From positions 1,178,001 through 1,242,000 of the forward strand of contig MU004190.1 in the NCBI GenBank assembly GCA_010093605.1: a DNA stretch of 64,000 nucleotides, in the 5' to 3' direction. Positions 23,988-35,152 of the stretch are shown one piece after another (within the stretch, counting starts at the first letter, position 1; each line of letters starts with the position of its first letter). The translations under genes were made by a program, and so were the position numbers. Under the pieces are notes generated by a model, which was given only the letters and a program-made list of their open reading frames with translations, was not told the DNA's origin and searched no databases. The stretch is from Lophium mytilinum (Eukaryota; Ascomycota; Dothideomycetes; Mytilinidiales; Mytilinidiaceae).

Positions 23988-24842
23988 TCACTTCCTGCCC
24001 GTCGAAACAACGAAGACACCCTTCAACTTCTTCGGGCTCTTTGGATGCCGCTCAATCGCGAGCCTAATCCACTCCTCCTCGAACCGATCAAGCTCCTCCT
24101 CCGTATAGCCTCCAATGTAGAGATTAGCAGCCGGATTCTTCGCCCTCACAAACCCATTGAAGTACGGAGCCGGGTCATCAATAGCCATGAATGCCTCCTG
24201 GATCTCAAACGTGCTGTCCTTGAACCCAGCCTGCTCGAACATCTTCTTGATGCCCTCCATGCTCAACCACGATTCCGGAAACAACGAAGCGGGCGCCGTA
24301 TTCCCTTTCGTGTTCTCGGCAGCTAACTTCATGAGATCCATCCACTCGAGATTTGTCCAGGTGCTCATGCAAACCACGCCGCCGGGCTTGAGCACGCGAT
24401 ACGCCGCTTGTAGAGCCTTTTGGCTATCGGGAATGAGGTTGTAGACCAGACTACCCATGACATGGCTGATTGAAGAGTCGTCAATGCCGGCTAGGTCTTC
24501 TGCGTTCGATACCAGCGGTTCGATCCGGTTCCAGAGCGGATCTGTTGCTGTTTTCTTCCGTTCTTCGAGCTGCTCGATCATGCCGGTGCTAAAGTCCGAC
24601 GCTATGAGACGCGCATCCGGGGGGATCTGGGAGCCGAGTTGTCGTATCAGCATGCCAATGGTCGTTCCTGGGCCGCAGCCGACGTCTAGAATGACAGTCG
24701 CTTCGGATATTGAGAGCGCGTCGTTGAGGGTCTTGACAAGCACCACGCTCGGACGAGTAATCGGAGACTCGTCATCCTGAGGAAGAGCGTTGTAGTGTTT
24801 GGCGTTCGCGCTCCAGTCGTCGCCTTTCTGTTCGAAGGCCAT
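23988..24842 (-). CDS. Class I SAM-dependent methyltransferase, 284 aa
   Basis: Single exon. Motif I is VILDVGCGPGTTIG (residues about 50-63), which binds S-adenosylmethionine. ASDFSTGMIEQL is the acidic strand 2 motif. AAYRVLKPGGVVCMSTW is the post-motif III strand typical of UbiE/COQ5-like small-molecule methyltransferases. DDPAPYFNGF and the C-terminal ELDRFEEEWIRL helix form the cap. The length is normal for fungal Methyltransf_25/11 proteins, many of which act on secondary metabolites, but no biosynthetic core gene lies nearby. The substrate cannot be read from sequence. Confidence 0.85.
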   Translation of the reverse strand: MAFEQKGDDWSANAKHYNALPQDDESPITRPSVVLVKTLNDALSISEATVILDVGCGPGTTIGMLIRQLGSQIPPDARLIASDFSTGMIEQLEERKKTATDPLWNRIEPLVSNAEDLAGIDDSSISHVMGSLVYNLIPDSQKALQAAYRVLKPGGVVCMSTWTNLEWMDLMKLAAENTKGNTAPASLFPESWLSMEGIKKMFEQAGFKDSTFEIQEAFMAIDDPAPYFNGFVRAKNPAANLYIGGYTEEELDRFEEEWIRLAIERHPKSPKKLKGVFVVSTGRK

Positions 24843-26533
24843 GGCGACAGTGAATGACGGTGAGTATAAGAGTTGCTGGTGGATTGAAGTTGAGCCAAAC
24901 GAAGTAGAAATTGGTTTAGATACCGAGAGGTTACAGCAGCCGCCTTTTTATAGTATGGAGAACGGAGACATCCGGAGCTTTTGCGGAGAGATTTATGATC
25001 CCTGTGATCAATTAGCTCAGATCCGCCAAAAGAGGTAGGCGATGCGATGGTACTAACAGGTTGGAAGCTTTTGCCTGTTAGTTGTAGACGTGTAGAAGGA
25101 AGTTGCTGTGTAGGTCTTGAGGTGGTCGTCGGTGCTACGCCGCTCGTCGCCGCAATTGCTCCGCTATTTTCTAACCAACGACAAAATCCGCCCTCGAGCT
25201 AGGTAGCTAGACAATAAAAGAGTCCTCATGACCGATAACATATCTCTATATTTCCAAACAAGTTATTAGAATGAAGTCGGTTATTCAAAGAGTGTCATAG
25301 TCACGTGATCTCATTCCGTTCCCCGCCTTCCTTACTATCACCTTCTATTCCCAAAAAGGAATTCGAAGACCAGCAGTAAGGACATTTGATCCGTCAACCT
25401 ACCCAGCGGTACAGAAGAGTCAATGTTTCGGACGTCATTCCCTCGCCCCCGGACGGGCTTGAACGGCGCTAACTCGACCACTGGGCAGGCCTAAAGACCA
25501 ACTGAACGTTGTACCAGAGCCCGAGAATTCGAGGTTGCTAAGCAATATAACTATTATATATCCTTTAAATCCCCGTTTCACTACCTATACCCCCTTGCTT
25601 CAGCCCAACAACTCAAACTTCCAGCTAGCGAACAAAGTCCATCTGAACACCGTTGTGCGCTGGGAGAAATAGTGAAAATTTAGCAAGTAGAGTGCCGAGC
25701 ATCTAGTATCTTTCTATTTAGATCTTTATATACTAGTTTACCTTAATATACACTTCTACACTCTATTAGAAATACCTTTCTAACTCTACACGTATAATAA
25801 TTTTAACTCACGTGTTAGTACCTGGCATTCACGTGCTACCTTTTAGTGCCCTACTATTTAAAGATTTTCTAGAATTTCTTTCCTCTCCTAAGAAAATGGT
25901 AAAGGTGCTACCTTAAGAAGAAGCACTGCTGCTGTATCTAGTTCATGGTGAGAGATCCTTTGAACTAGATTCTAGTGGCATTCATATGGCTGCAGAGTGG
26001 TTATCATGGGGCTAGTTGAGCCACGTAGTGTTTTGTGGTAATGGTTCCATTGGGGATAATTAGTGATTAGCACGTTTGTATAGAAGCGGTGGTGATTGTC
26101 AGTGATGGAAAGTGCGGGCTTCTTCCATCGGCCATGCAGGAGTCAGATCTCCAATTTTATTCGCTATACCCTACATTCCTGCATATGAACCGTCAATCGA
26201 GAACGTATCATCTTCACACTCAGACTTGATTCCTGCACCTAATATCTGGGCTCAAGACGTCCTACGAAGTACTTAGAGATTCCACCCATCCCCCAACCCC
26301 CATCCTGCTCGCCCGACGCCGCTGTGAGGAGGACCCCCGGGAGCTAGTACTGGCCTCGTCAAAGTGTAGCCCAATTCCCACTCTATTGACCTTTCCATCG
26401 TATTCCAAGTTCCAAAAGCCTATCAAGCCACCCCATACAGTTGCAAGGAGCCTACATCATGCGTCACCGGATCTCCCTTCTCACTCTCACATGCTACACC
26501 GAATCCCAATCTTTCCTTTATCCCTTCGTCCTC
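24843..26533. other. 1.7 kb gene-poor stretch with an AT-rich core
   Basis: About 25540-25900 is clearly more AT-rich than its surroundings and full of stops in all frames, as expected of an old RIP-mutated transposon relic; no terminal repeats are recognisable. The rest holds no supported gene. Confidence 0.45.
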
Positions 26534-27838
26534 CTAAAGCTCCCCCTGCACAACCAACCCCTCCCCAACCGGCCCCAAATCCAAATCCAACCACTCAAAC
26601 ATCGCCGGCCCCTCACTCACCTCCCCACCCCTCACGCCCCCCTTCGCCGTGCCAAACCACTTCCCCAACCCCATCCCCATCGGCACTCTTGGGCTACTCG
26701 TCTTACTCGTCACATTCAACTCAAACACACCATGCTCGCCCGCATCAATCGTGATGACAGCGCCTAGCGGGTTCGGATAGTAGCCCTTGGGCGGGTACTC
26801 TGCGCCGTTGCCCCAGGGGCGGATGCGCACAGCAGAGGGGGAGAGCGTCTCGACGAGGGTAGTACCGTTGTAGTCGAGCCACGTTTGGCCGAAAGTGGTG
26901 GGGGAGTTGGTGTTGGGGGAGGGGGTTTGGAGCAAGGCTTCGATGGCGGTGAAGGTGTAGAGGCCGAAGCGGCCGTGGATGGCGTACCAGTTGTGGAAGT
27001 CGGCGAGGCCGATGCCCCAGTTCTGTATAGAGGATGTTAGTTGAGATAGAGAAGGAATGGGGGAGAGGGAGAGAATGGAGAGTGAGCTTACGTGGTCGTG
27101 GTATCCGCTGCCCTCGTCGAAGGAGATAGTCTTCTCGCCGACCTGGACGTAGGCGGTGGCATCGCCGCTTGGGACCGCGAGAGCCCAGCCTAGGGCGCCG
27201 ATATTACGCATATCTTCGTCGAGGTCGGTGGCTGGGCGTTTGGCACTACGAGATGGTACTGTCTTGGGTTGGCAATTAGCACTATTCTCGATATCTCAGT
27301 GACACAAACATACCCTCGTAATCTGAACCTCCCCCTTAATCCCCTCGTCCCGAATATCAAAGCTCATAGAATAATCGCTCATATCCGGTGTCCCACTCCA
27401 ACTGGACCCGGCACCGGTATACAAACCCGAACTCCCATCCCCGGTAGTCTTGATAATCACCTCATCCGCTGGAATGAATGTATCATACGATGTCCCATCC
27501 TTGAATCTAGAGTGGAAGATGAACCAATTGGAGCTTGTGAAGTTGAGGCCGATCGCGGCAGGGTTGGATGTCATCCACCACACGGCAATGGCTTGGTCGC
27601 CTTCCATGGAAGAGGCATCGAAGTACCACCATTCGATGGCGGTGGAGTTGATGAGGTCGGTATGAGGGCCATCGAAAGGGCCGTCACGATGGGTATCTAT
27701 AAAGCTCGTTTCGCCATCGACTGGGTGGGGTGGGATAACTCTTGTCGTAGGCTTAAAGTAGAGGGGTGGAGAGGGGCCTATGAAGGCGCTGGCTGATGAG
27801 AGACCGAGGACGATATTGAGGAGCTGAGAGGTCCTCAT
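26534..27838 (-). CDS. Secreted CrtC/AttH-family protein, kievitone-hydratase-like, 394 aa
   Basis: Three exons: 27838-27314, 27262-27092, 27022-26534. Introns are 51 nt (ends CCCAAG) and 69 nt, both phase 0. A signal peptide covers about residues 1-19 (MRTSQLLNIVLGLSSASAF). The core has NSTAIEWWYFDASSMEGDQ and the family hallmark GYHDH|NWG across intron 2. Several N-x-S/T sites (NST, NFT, NGT, NVT) suit a glycosylated secreted protein. The fold (two lipocalin-like barrels) is shared by bacterial hydroxyneurosporene synthase CrtC, fungal kievitone hydratase and some fungal Diels-Alderases. The signal peptide and lack of a polyketide gene nearby favour an extracellular hydratase acting on plant or environmental aromatics; the substrate is inference. 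Confidence 0.8.
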
Positions 27839-28275
27839 GACGGAAGATCAAGGAGTTCAATTTGATAATGCTGAGGAAACAAGGAGCTGATTGATGAGCA
27901 TTTGCAAACTCGGAGATATAACGGCAGCCTAAATATCGCATCTTATACTTTACCTCAATGATTCCAAGCTTCATTAATGCGGAGTGAAAACAAAGATGGT
28001 CTCCGGCATCCGAAGGTACTCGTACATGATATGGCTCAGGGTAGGTTCCAGGTCCACGGTCTATGCGGCGTCATGCGGGGCGAGATCGAATGTAGTAATA
28101 ATCCGAATCAGATTCGAAGCTGTCACCGTTCCACGAAACATGATGGGGTCCTTCATTGGAAGCGAAGGATCGACGCCTGGGATACGCAGGCGCAGTATGC
28201 GGGGTCCGGGGAAGTCTGGGGTTATCGGTTCCGAACGCACAAGGCTCTGGCCTAACGGCGAATCGTTCCACGGTA
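27839..28275. other. Promoter side of the CrtC-like gene
   Basis: About 440 bp between the CrtC-like start and a MITE copy. It probably contains the promoter of the minus-strand gene. No other feature seen. Confidence 0.4.
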
Positions 28276-28460
28276 AAGCGACAGATCATAAGTCTTTGCA
28301 CACCAGTTTGCCACTGCCTGGGATATTCACACAGTATTTCGAACCTGTAGAAGCAATGGCAAGTTTCAAGCAGTGCAAGTTAGACTGCCTTTTGACTGGT
28401 GACCAAAATTCGAGCGAAGAAATGAGGGATTCGTATACCCAGGCTCAGGACATACTACTG
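28276..28460 (+). mobile_element. MITE-family copy with internal deletion
   Basis: Left end GACAGATCATAAGTCTTTGC runs into TTTGCCACTGCCTGGG, core AGCAATGGCAAGTTTCAAGC, right end TTCGAGCGAAG...CCCAGGCTCAG...ACTACTG. About 40 bp of the interior, including the CAGTGGTG block, is missing compared with the copy at 42393. TA flanks the left end; the right flank is CA, one change from TA. Confidence 0.65.
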
Positions 28461-28905
28461 CATAGCTAGCTTTCGGACCTAATGCCTCCAGAGGACTAAG
28501 ATTCGAGGTAGGAAGAGATGAGTGCTGAGCATCTTTGAGTGTTCTTAGCTCGCATGGTTTGGAGCGACCCTGCAAGCTTGCAAGGCAGACTTGGACGAAG
28601 TTGTTCGAGAAGAGGTAACCAGTGTAGAAAGGAAACGAGAACGCGATATGAATACGAGAAATGCGAGGAACGATAGGAAAGAAAATAGACGTGAATCCGA
28701 TGCTCGAACAAGGTCCAATACTGCTGAATTGACTAATATAGTATGAGAATTTGACATATATATCTCAGGGCGACCATATGAGATGAAGCAGAGTATGTGA
28801 TCATGCCATGTCTAGCCCATTACTCCGGGTATCAAAAAGGGATATAAATCATAAGAGCCTCCACATAGTCCTTAAACCATTTTACATCATTCCAGCCACC
28901 ATACT
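28461..28905. other. 3' flank of the GH16 gene
   Basis: About 445 bp with only short unconvincing frames. It contains a purine-rich stretch near 28620-28690. No feature supported. Confidence 0.4.
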
Positions 28906-30119
28906 TCAAGCCGCAGTGTAAACCTTCCAGCTATTCCATTCCCAAAACGCCGTCTCAAACGCCGTTGCATTCGTCGTCACAAAATCCGTGCACGTCCCGG
29001 GACAACCGCCTTGGGTAGAATATACCTCCGTGCTTCCCGCCCAATCACCACAGAGATCAATATTCGCAATGATGCTCTGATTTCTAAAGTGGCTCGAGAT
29101 ACTGCAATCTGTGTTCGGGAAATCCGCCAGTGCCGTGCCCCACGAAGAAGGGTCCGGGGATGAGCCGATAGTGAGATCCGAGGGAATTTTCGAGCGCGAG
29201 AAAAACCACACGCGGATACCCGCCGAGCGCCACTCCATTGCGTACACGCCGCCGCCATTCGTGTTGAAGGCCTGTCCGAAGGTATCGTCGGCGCCTTGCA
29301 CGCCGCAGCCTGCGTTGCTATTGGTGCCGTTATAGCAGTCTTTATGGAGGACTTTTCCGGTTTCTTTGCGCTTGCGGTCCATTTCGCAGCCTTTAGTCGT
29401 ATGCAGGGTAACCTGGTTCCCGCTCGTAGCGCCATTGACCGCTTCAACCACATCAATTTCGCCATTAGTGGGCCAATTAGAGGCATCGGAGAGCCAGAGG
29501 GCGGGCCACGTGCTGCAGCCGTAGGGGGTGTTGACGATGTCGAAGACGAAGAGGCCGGACGAGTACTGCTTCTTTGAGGTAATGCGGACGGATTTGCGGC
29601 CGGTGCTGGCATCGGTGTCGGAAGTGTCGACGCGAAGGACGGCGCTAGAGGAGGAGGCATAGGTGAGGTTAAGCGATTCGGAGCCCGCGGAATCGACGTA
29701 ACTAACGACAGTCTGTTAGCTACAAGTGCACTGGCAACATGTGGCTGTTTTCTAATACGTACTGAACGAATCCACTTGAAGGATCATAGCCAGTAAAGTA
29801 GTCAAAGTTGTCGAAGAAACCAGTTCCCGAGTCTGTGTTGCTTTAGTAAAAACGAAACGCCAGACAAGAGGAGGTACAAACAGTCGTCTGATAATGAGTA
29901 GGTCAATTTGCTATAATTTGGGTACGCATTGGCACGAACACCAAGCACAGCTCCGACGATAACTGCGACAATGATAACAACAGCACCAACAGCGACGCCA
30001 ATCCATACTTTTCGACCCCAGTACTTCGGGTTGACTTTGGAGGGAGAACTCGCAGATTTGATGTCTTCATACGGCGGAGGGGCTTCGGTCAGATGTATAT
30101 TGGAGCTGTTTTCATGCAT
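28906..30119 (-). CDS. GH16 endo-1,3(4)-beta-glucanase, type II membrane protein, 367 aa
   Basis: Three exons: 30119-29882, 29832-29763, 29701-28906 (introns 49 and 61 nt). The cytosolic N-terminus has a PPxY motif (APPPYED) that could recruit an Rsp5-type ligase adaptor. One transmembrane helix follows at about residues 38-61 (WIGVAVGAVVIIVAVIVGAV), then the extracellular GH16 domain (DYSGTGFFDNFDYFTGYDP...). The catalytic signature is GEIDVVE, with Glu184 as nucleophile, Asp186, and Glu189 as acid/base. Trp-Pro-Ala-Leu-Trp before it lines the cleft. This matches fungal mixed-linkage glucanase/laminarinase of the MLG1/Eng family, expected to remodel or degrade beta-1,3 glucans. The intron 1 donor is GTTTGT, unusual but frame-required. 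Confidence 0.9.
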
Positions 30120-30671
30120 GTTGACGATAGCTATAAAAGCGAGAATAACCTGATACTCAACTTATTGGGGAAAAACGATGAGAATGTTCAACGATAGAGA
30201 TTTGCGGCGTGATAAAAGCCGAATGAAGAGCAAAGGGAGATGGGCAAGTCAAGGATTAAGAGTTGCGTGTTTTGATGTATATACAGGATATATGGAGGAA
30301 TGTCATCGTAATCGCCAGGGGAAGAGGCTTCCTAGCGGGCGCATTGCACATGCGCATACGCGGCTTATTCGATGGCCTCATGGCCAGCAAGGCAGAGTCG
30401 GAGGGGTAGCGACGTTCCGGAACAGATGCGACGCGTCAGTCGTGAGAGGGCTCGCGCAATAGTGGGTACGTCTGGCAGGGTGATGGGCGAGGTGACGAAT
30501 CACTAGTTTTGCGCTTATCACCGTGCAGATGGCGGGCAGTAGACCGGAAGCGGTTACATCCACCGGCTGCTTGCGAAGATATACCGCCCGAGTGAACAGC
30601 CAAGCCGAGACTGTGAACGTAGCAGCGTGTTACATTCGAGCATCGCCCAGTTCGAGGCGCGCAGATGAATA
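30120..30671. other. Intergenic gap before a MITE
   Basis: About 550 bp upstream of the GH16 start; its promoter is expected here. No gene or repeat seen. Confidence 0.4.
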
Positions 30672-30905
30672 CGAAGGAGTTCGTTTTTTGGAGTCACAAG
30701 CGAAAACCCCTCAGTGGCTTTGACAGCTGACAACACCTACAACAAGTCCAATTAACACAATCAAAATAGTGCGATTTCTTAATCGTGTAAAAATGTGCCG
30801 TTCTGGCAAGACCAGAAACAATTTCGAGTTGTGGTGGACTTGCGCGGAGGTGTCAAAGTTGTCGATGTTCGTTGCGTGGTGACTCAAAAAATACGAACTC
30901 CTTCG
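30672..30905. mobile_element. Second MITE type, 234 bp with about 28-bp terminal inverted repeats
   Basis: The left end is CGAAGGAGTTCGTTTTTTGG then AGTCAC. The right end reads the same on the opposite strand with two small differences (CGAAGGAGTTCGTATTTTTT then GAGTCAC). TA lies directly outside both ends (30670-30671 and 30906-30907), the target duplication of Tc1/mariner/pogo elements. The interior has no coding capacity. It ends 24 bp beyond the stop of the minus-strand gene at 30929. Confidence 0.75.
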
Positions 30906-30928
30906 TACTACAGACGCATGCCACACGC

Positions 30929-31758
30929 CTATTTCAATAGCTTCCTGACGCTTGTCTCCATCCAGAGCTTACTATACTCCTTGTGCGCCCAGATGAAATT
31001 ATCCGGCAATGGTTGTGCGTCCTTGCCGGCGGCTGAAGTATTTACGAATATGCTCTTGAGATGGAAAGTCGCAGTTTCGTTCGCCTCATCCTTTGTGACC
31101 TCGATCGTGAACAAGCCGTCGCTAGGCCTAGGTTCCCTTATGAGCGGTGAATCTCCACATCGCACTGTGACCTATACACATGACTCTATTAGTTTGATTG
31201 TTCCCCGGAAGCCCAAAGGCACAGTCGAAGCAGGATGTTGAATTGAGAAAGTACCTTGTTCGGCGTCCTGTCCACCACCTCAAAGTGATCCACTAGAATC
31301 GTCCCCACAGGATACTCTGAAATCTTGAGCTCATCCTTCTCCCACAGATGCTTTTCCCGTCCGCTCAAGGCTTTGTACTTCCTCGCGAGATATATCCGTT
31401 GTAGTGCGAACCCAGGCCCCGCCCAAATATTTCGGCAAAAGTCGGTTGTGAGATCTTTCTCGTCGGTCGTGCGCAATTGGGAGAGCGGCACAGTTCGTAC
31501 AGCGTGATCGATGCAGACAGGCGGGTTCGAGAAGGGATTGAGCTTTTTCGCGATCGGGGAGGTGAAGTCGGCTGAGGAGGACGTGAAGGGGACGAATTTT
31601 CTGTATCCAATCAATTTCGAATACCCAGATGGGGACTGAAGACTTAATTATACATACGTATCTTTGGTATAGTACTTCCAGCCGAGGGCGATGAGAGCGG
31701 CTTCTGCAGCGGTGCCGCCTATGAAGCCGGCCGTGAACTTGACGATTCGAGGAACCAT
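30929..31758 (-). CDS. Unknown fungal protein, 229 aa
   Basis: Three exons: 31758-31658, 31600-31255, 31171-30929, with introns of 57 and 83 nt in good phase. Starts MVPRIVKFTAGFIGGTAAEA, a hydrophobic N-terminus (about residues 6-28) that could be a signal anchor or mitochondrial presequence. The middle has NPPVCIDHAVRTVPLSQLR and FCRNIWAGPGFALQRIYLA. The C-terminus (FTIEVTKDEANETATFHLKS then FIWAHKEYSKLWMETSVRK) suggests an alpha+beta fold. I do not recognise the family, and no neighbour hints at a pathway. Confidence 0.75.
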
Positions 31759-33211
31759 GATGGGTGGTTGTTTGTGGAGGGGTCTGGCGGTTGTTGATCA
31801 ACAGCTGAAGCGCTTCGAAGACCCTGCAGTGGAGAGCTCTCTCCGCTTGCCCTTATCTCCGGCTTTCTCTCCGATCAGTACCCGCGTGACACACCATCCA
31901 TTCTCCATTCGTCTTCCGGCCTCCTGTAAGAACAGGAGAGACTTCGAAAATAACGTGATGAGAAACTTTGGAACTAGATTACTCGACATATTTTCGTGCA
32001 AACTTGAGAGTCACGTGTTGCGAAATTTAGCTAGGATTCGATGCTCTCCGAGATCTGAGGTCAACATCTCCATCAAATATCTTCGATATATCAATATCAT
32101 CATCAAGCACCTCAACTCTCAAACACCTTGTTGTTTCTTCATCTGTACGGTACTCCTAGACACTGTCTCTACCCGCAGCCTCGGTGAAGGTCTGCGAACG
32201 CGGCGCCCTTATCTGCAGGCTTGGGTATATTACATCCCACGCCCTCAAATTGTGTGCGCAAATGATACATCTTCAGAGCTCGGACTTCAATGCCTTTGGG
32301 GCGGTGTTGATGCATTATCAGGTCGTTCAAAGGCAGCGCTGTCGCCGTTTCGATTCACACGCACCGATATCAGACAACCTATACGTCACATATCAGAACA
32401 GGCCTGATCTGAAGTTCTGCGGATGTCACGTCTGTCGCACTTGGGCTATGTTGCCTTCAGGATGGCTTCACGGATCATGAGCCCGCGAAGAAGAATTTCA
32501 AGGTCAAGTCAATTCAAGCGAACTTGACTTCAGATAGAAGGCACGTTTCATTTTTACGCAGTCTTGGCTTGATGGCTGGCGAACGTACGTCTTCATTGCA
32601 CTAATGGAGACTCGAATGATACACCTCTACAACACAAAACCTTCATATCTATGAATAAGGCCGCACGCGTTTCGAACAATGCCTACGACATTCAAACTTC
32701 AACCTTGTAACTAGCAGAATAGAAAGGGTAAATACTTCCTAACCACTAAAGTCTTTGGTTCTTGATTTTCCGAGTCGCGAACGTTCGAGGGTGCTGTGCC
32801 GCACGCAGGAGCAAGCGTCAAATGTTACAAGTATCAACGCCCCAGCTTTACACCCCTGGCCGCTATTCCTACTTTGGTAATTCAACACTTGTAAACTTTT
32901 GAAGAAGTGGTGAGCGCGTAAGTCAGATTTCCGACTACAGCTGAGAGTTCCTTTTAGCCGCTCCCTCCAACTGCCCGTGGGCAAGACAGGCTTTATACAT
33001 ACTTCAAGAGCGCGCATCCAAGAAACATAACGGCAAAACCAGCATTCTCGGAGCAAATACATTCCATTTCCAGGCCTTCGTAACCAAACATGTCTGCTTT
33101 GATCTCCCGCAAGCCCTCGGCCACGCCGTTCAACTACAACTATTGCGAGTCCTCATCCAAGCCGTCTCGTCAACTTCACTGTAGCAAGATCGAATTCAGT
33201 TCGTCATTTAA
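31759..33211. other. 1.45 kb intergenic region
   Basis: Divergent spacing between the unknown gene and the broken coiled-coil gene. A plus frame starting MSALISRKPSATPFNYNY at 33090 may be the first exon of that gene, but no clean splice to its body was found. Nothing else supported. Confidence 0.4.
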
Positions 33212-35152
33212 TTGCTGTCCTCCATATCCGTTCACTTTGGCTCAGAGAACGCCTTCACGCCGTGCCCGGCCTCAGCCACGAGCGGCAAAGATTCGCCATC
33301 TCCTTCCAGTAGCTCGAGTGGCGGTCTCTTCTCTAGCCTTGAACGCAATTCCGTGGTTTCAACCCTGGCCGTCTACACCGGCGGAACTAGCCCTGAATGT
33401 TCGTCTCCAACCCTAGGACGACCTCGATGGGAGCCGGAAGCCACACTGAAAATCATCCATCCCGACGAGAAGCGTGTTACTTGCATGGCAACCTCTACGG
33501 ACGGTGATTCTTGCCGGTGTGAACAAAAGATAGGTGGAGTTGATCTCCAAGCCGTAAACAACTGTTTGTCGGAGATGGGAAAGCTCAGTCCGCTAGTTGC
33601 GTTGACCTCGTTTTGGCTCGGAATTCTTCCAAACTACATGCTTTGTACCAAGCATTACTCCGATGAAGATGAAGTCAAGGAGTGTCTTCTCGATGAGTGG
33701 AAGAACGATATTCAACGACTGATTGACAGACAAGAGGTTCCAAATGAGGAAGGGTCTACGAAAGAGCAACCCTCAACGGAAGATGATTGGTGGACGGAGG
33801 AGGAAGATGAAGGCGAAGCAGTCGCGAAAGAAGAGAAAGGAGCCAAAGACCTACCGCGACTTCACAAACAAGCAGGCACGGGAACAGATGAGCTGTCTCA
33901 ACTATCAGTCAAATTGATTGAGACGCAACTTCTGCTTGAGGGTCTGAAAATGAAGGAGCTGCGACGCACAGAGAAAGAATGGGAGGCTAGTGAGAAAAAT
34001 GGGGAACTGAGAAGACAAGCTGGGAGGCCAAGGAGACGGAATGGAACATTAAGGAGACTGAATGGGAAGGTCAAAAGCTCATCTGGGTGACAAAGGAGGC
34101 GGAGTGGGCACGGGAAATCGTTGCCTGGGAAACTAAGGAGCTGGAATGGTGGGTAACCAAGGAAGTTGATTATTTGACTCACCGGGAAGGCTGTTCACAG
34201 CTTGCGGAAAAGCAGGTGGCCGTGGAAAAGACTCGTTTGCAAACATCGTTTCGGGAGGAGCAAGCCAAGATCGATGAGGGACGCCGAGAGCAAGAGGAAA
34301 CCCGGAAAAGAGAGGAAGAGGAACGACTCGTCGAAGAAACCAAAGAACGAAACGAAATATTTCGTCAAGAAGCGGAGAATGCGAAGGAAGCGATCGACCG
34401 ACTAGAGAAGAGGAACGAGGAGCTACTCAAGAATAACGAAGAGCTGCATAAAGGCAACGAAGAGCTAGTAAAAGGAAAAGAAAAGTTGTGTAAGGAAAAT
34501 AAACGGTTAGTTGTGGAGGAGAGAAGGACGTCGGAAAAAGCACTCCAATTCGCCAAGAGTAACGAGCAGTTGACGATGCACAAAGAACCGATAGGGAGGC
34601 AGTTTGCAAGTTCTCAGGAACGATTGAAGCGGTTGGTCAAAGGAAAGGAGATTTGGGGGCAAAAAATAAAAAGTTTGGTTAGGGAGAAAGAATGACTGAT
34701 TAAGGAGAAGGCAGAGGTAGAAAAGAGGTTGACGAGTGAGGTCTGGTCTCGCTATGTGAAACTATGGAAAGACATCAAGGAGAACCAAATCAGAACCGCT
34801 ATGGTACGTTACTCTACCCATTTCCCACGATACGATTCAATCTCATTTATCATAGAAAGAGCCTTATCGAACTATCGAACTGCGTCGGACGATACCATGG
34901 CCAGTTTTCTTAGGCGATGTCGAGGACGTAAACGAAAAGAACGTTGAGCATTTCTTCCGCAAGGCGACTCCTGACTCGGATAAAGTTAGTCAGATGTACA
35001 ACCTAATGGCGCAGGAATTTAGGATTTCGCACCTTGATAAGACACCACCCTGGTACATCGCCATTACAGATGAAAGTATTGCAGACGGTTTCGGTACCGT
35101 TGCTTGCACAGCAATCAGGTTGAGATCTGAGGCACATAAGAAAAGAGGGTGA
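33212..35152 (+). pseudogene. Broken coiled-coil protein with NFKBIL1-like C-terminal domain
   Basis: Paralogue of the intact gene at 36028. The N-terminal part (RPRWEPEATLKI...RVTCMATSTDGDSCRCEQKI) matches WDPEITLNI...SVTCVGYAPSKRRRCQNPI of the neighbour. The long coiled coil then changes frame near 34000 (around an A5 and a G4 run in GAGAAAAATGGGG). An in-frame TGA at 34693-34695 interrupts it again, with homology continuing as LIKEKAEVEKRLTSE. The intron 34804-34855 is still in phase, and the last exon keeps IELRRTIPWPVFLGDVEDVN and EKNVEHFFRKATP. One frameshift plus one nonsense codon point to recent loss; sequencing error at the homopolymers could explain the shift but not the TGA. The 5' end is unclear. 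Confidence 0.7.

Noticed and set aside
33090-33211. ATG at 33090 as first exon of the broken coiled-coil gene
   Set aside because: The only nearby donor/acceptor pair would create a TAG at the junction, so no clean link to the body could be shown.
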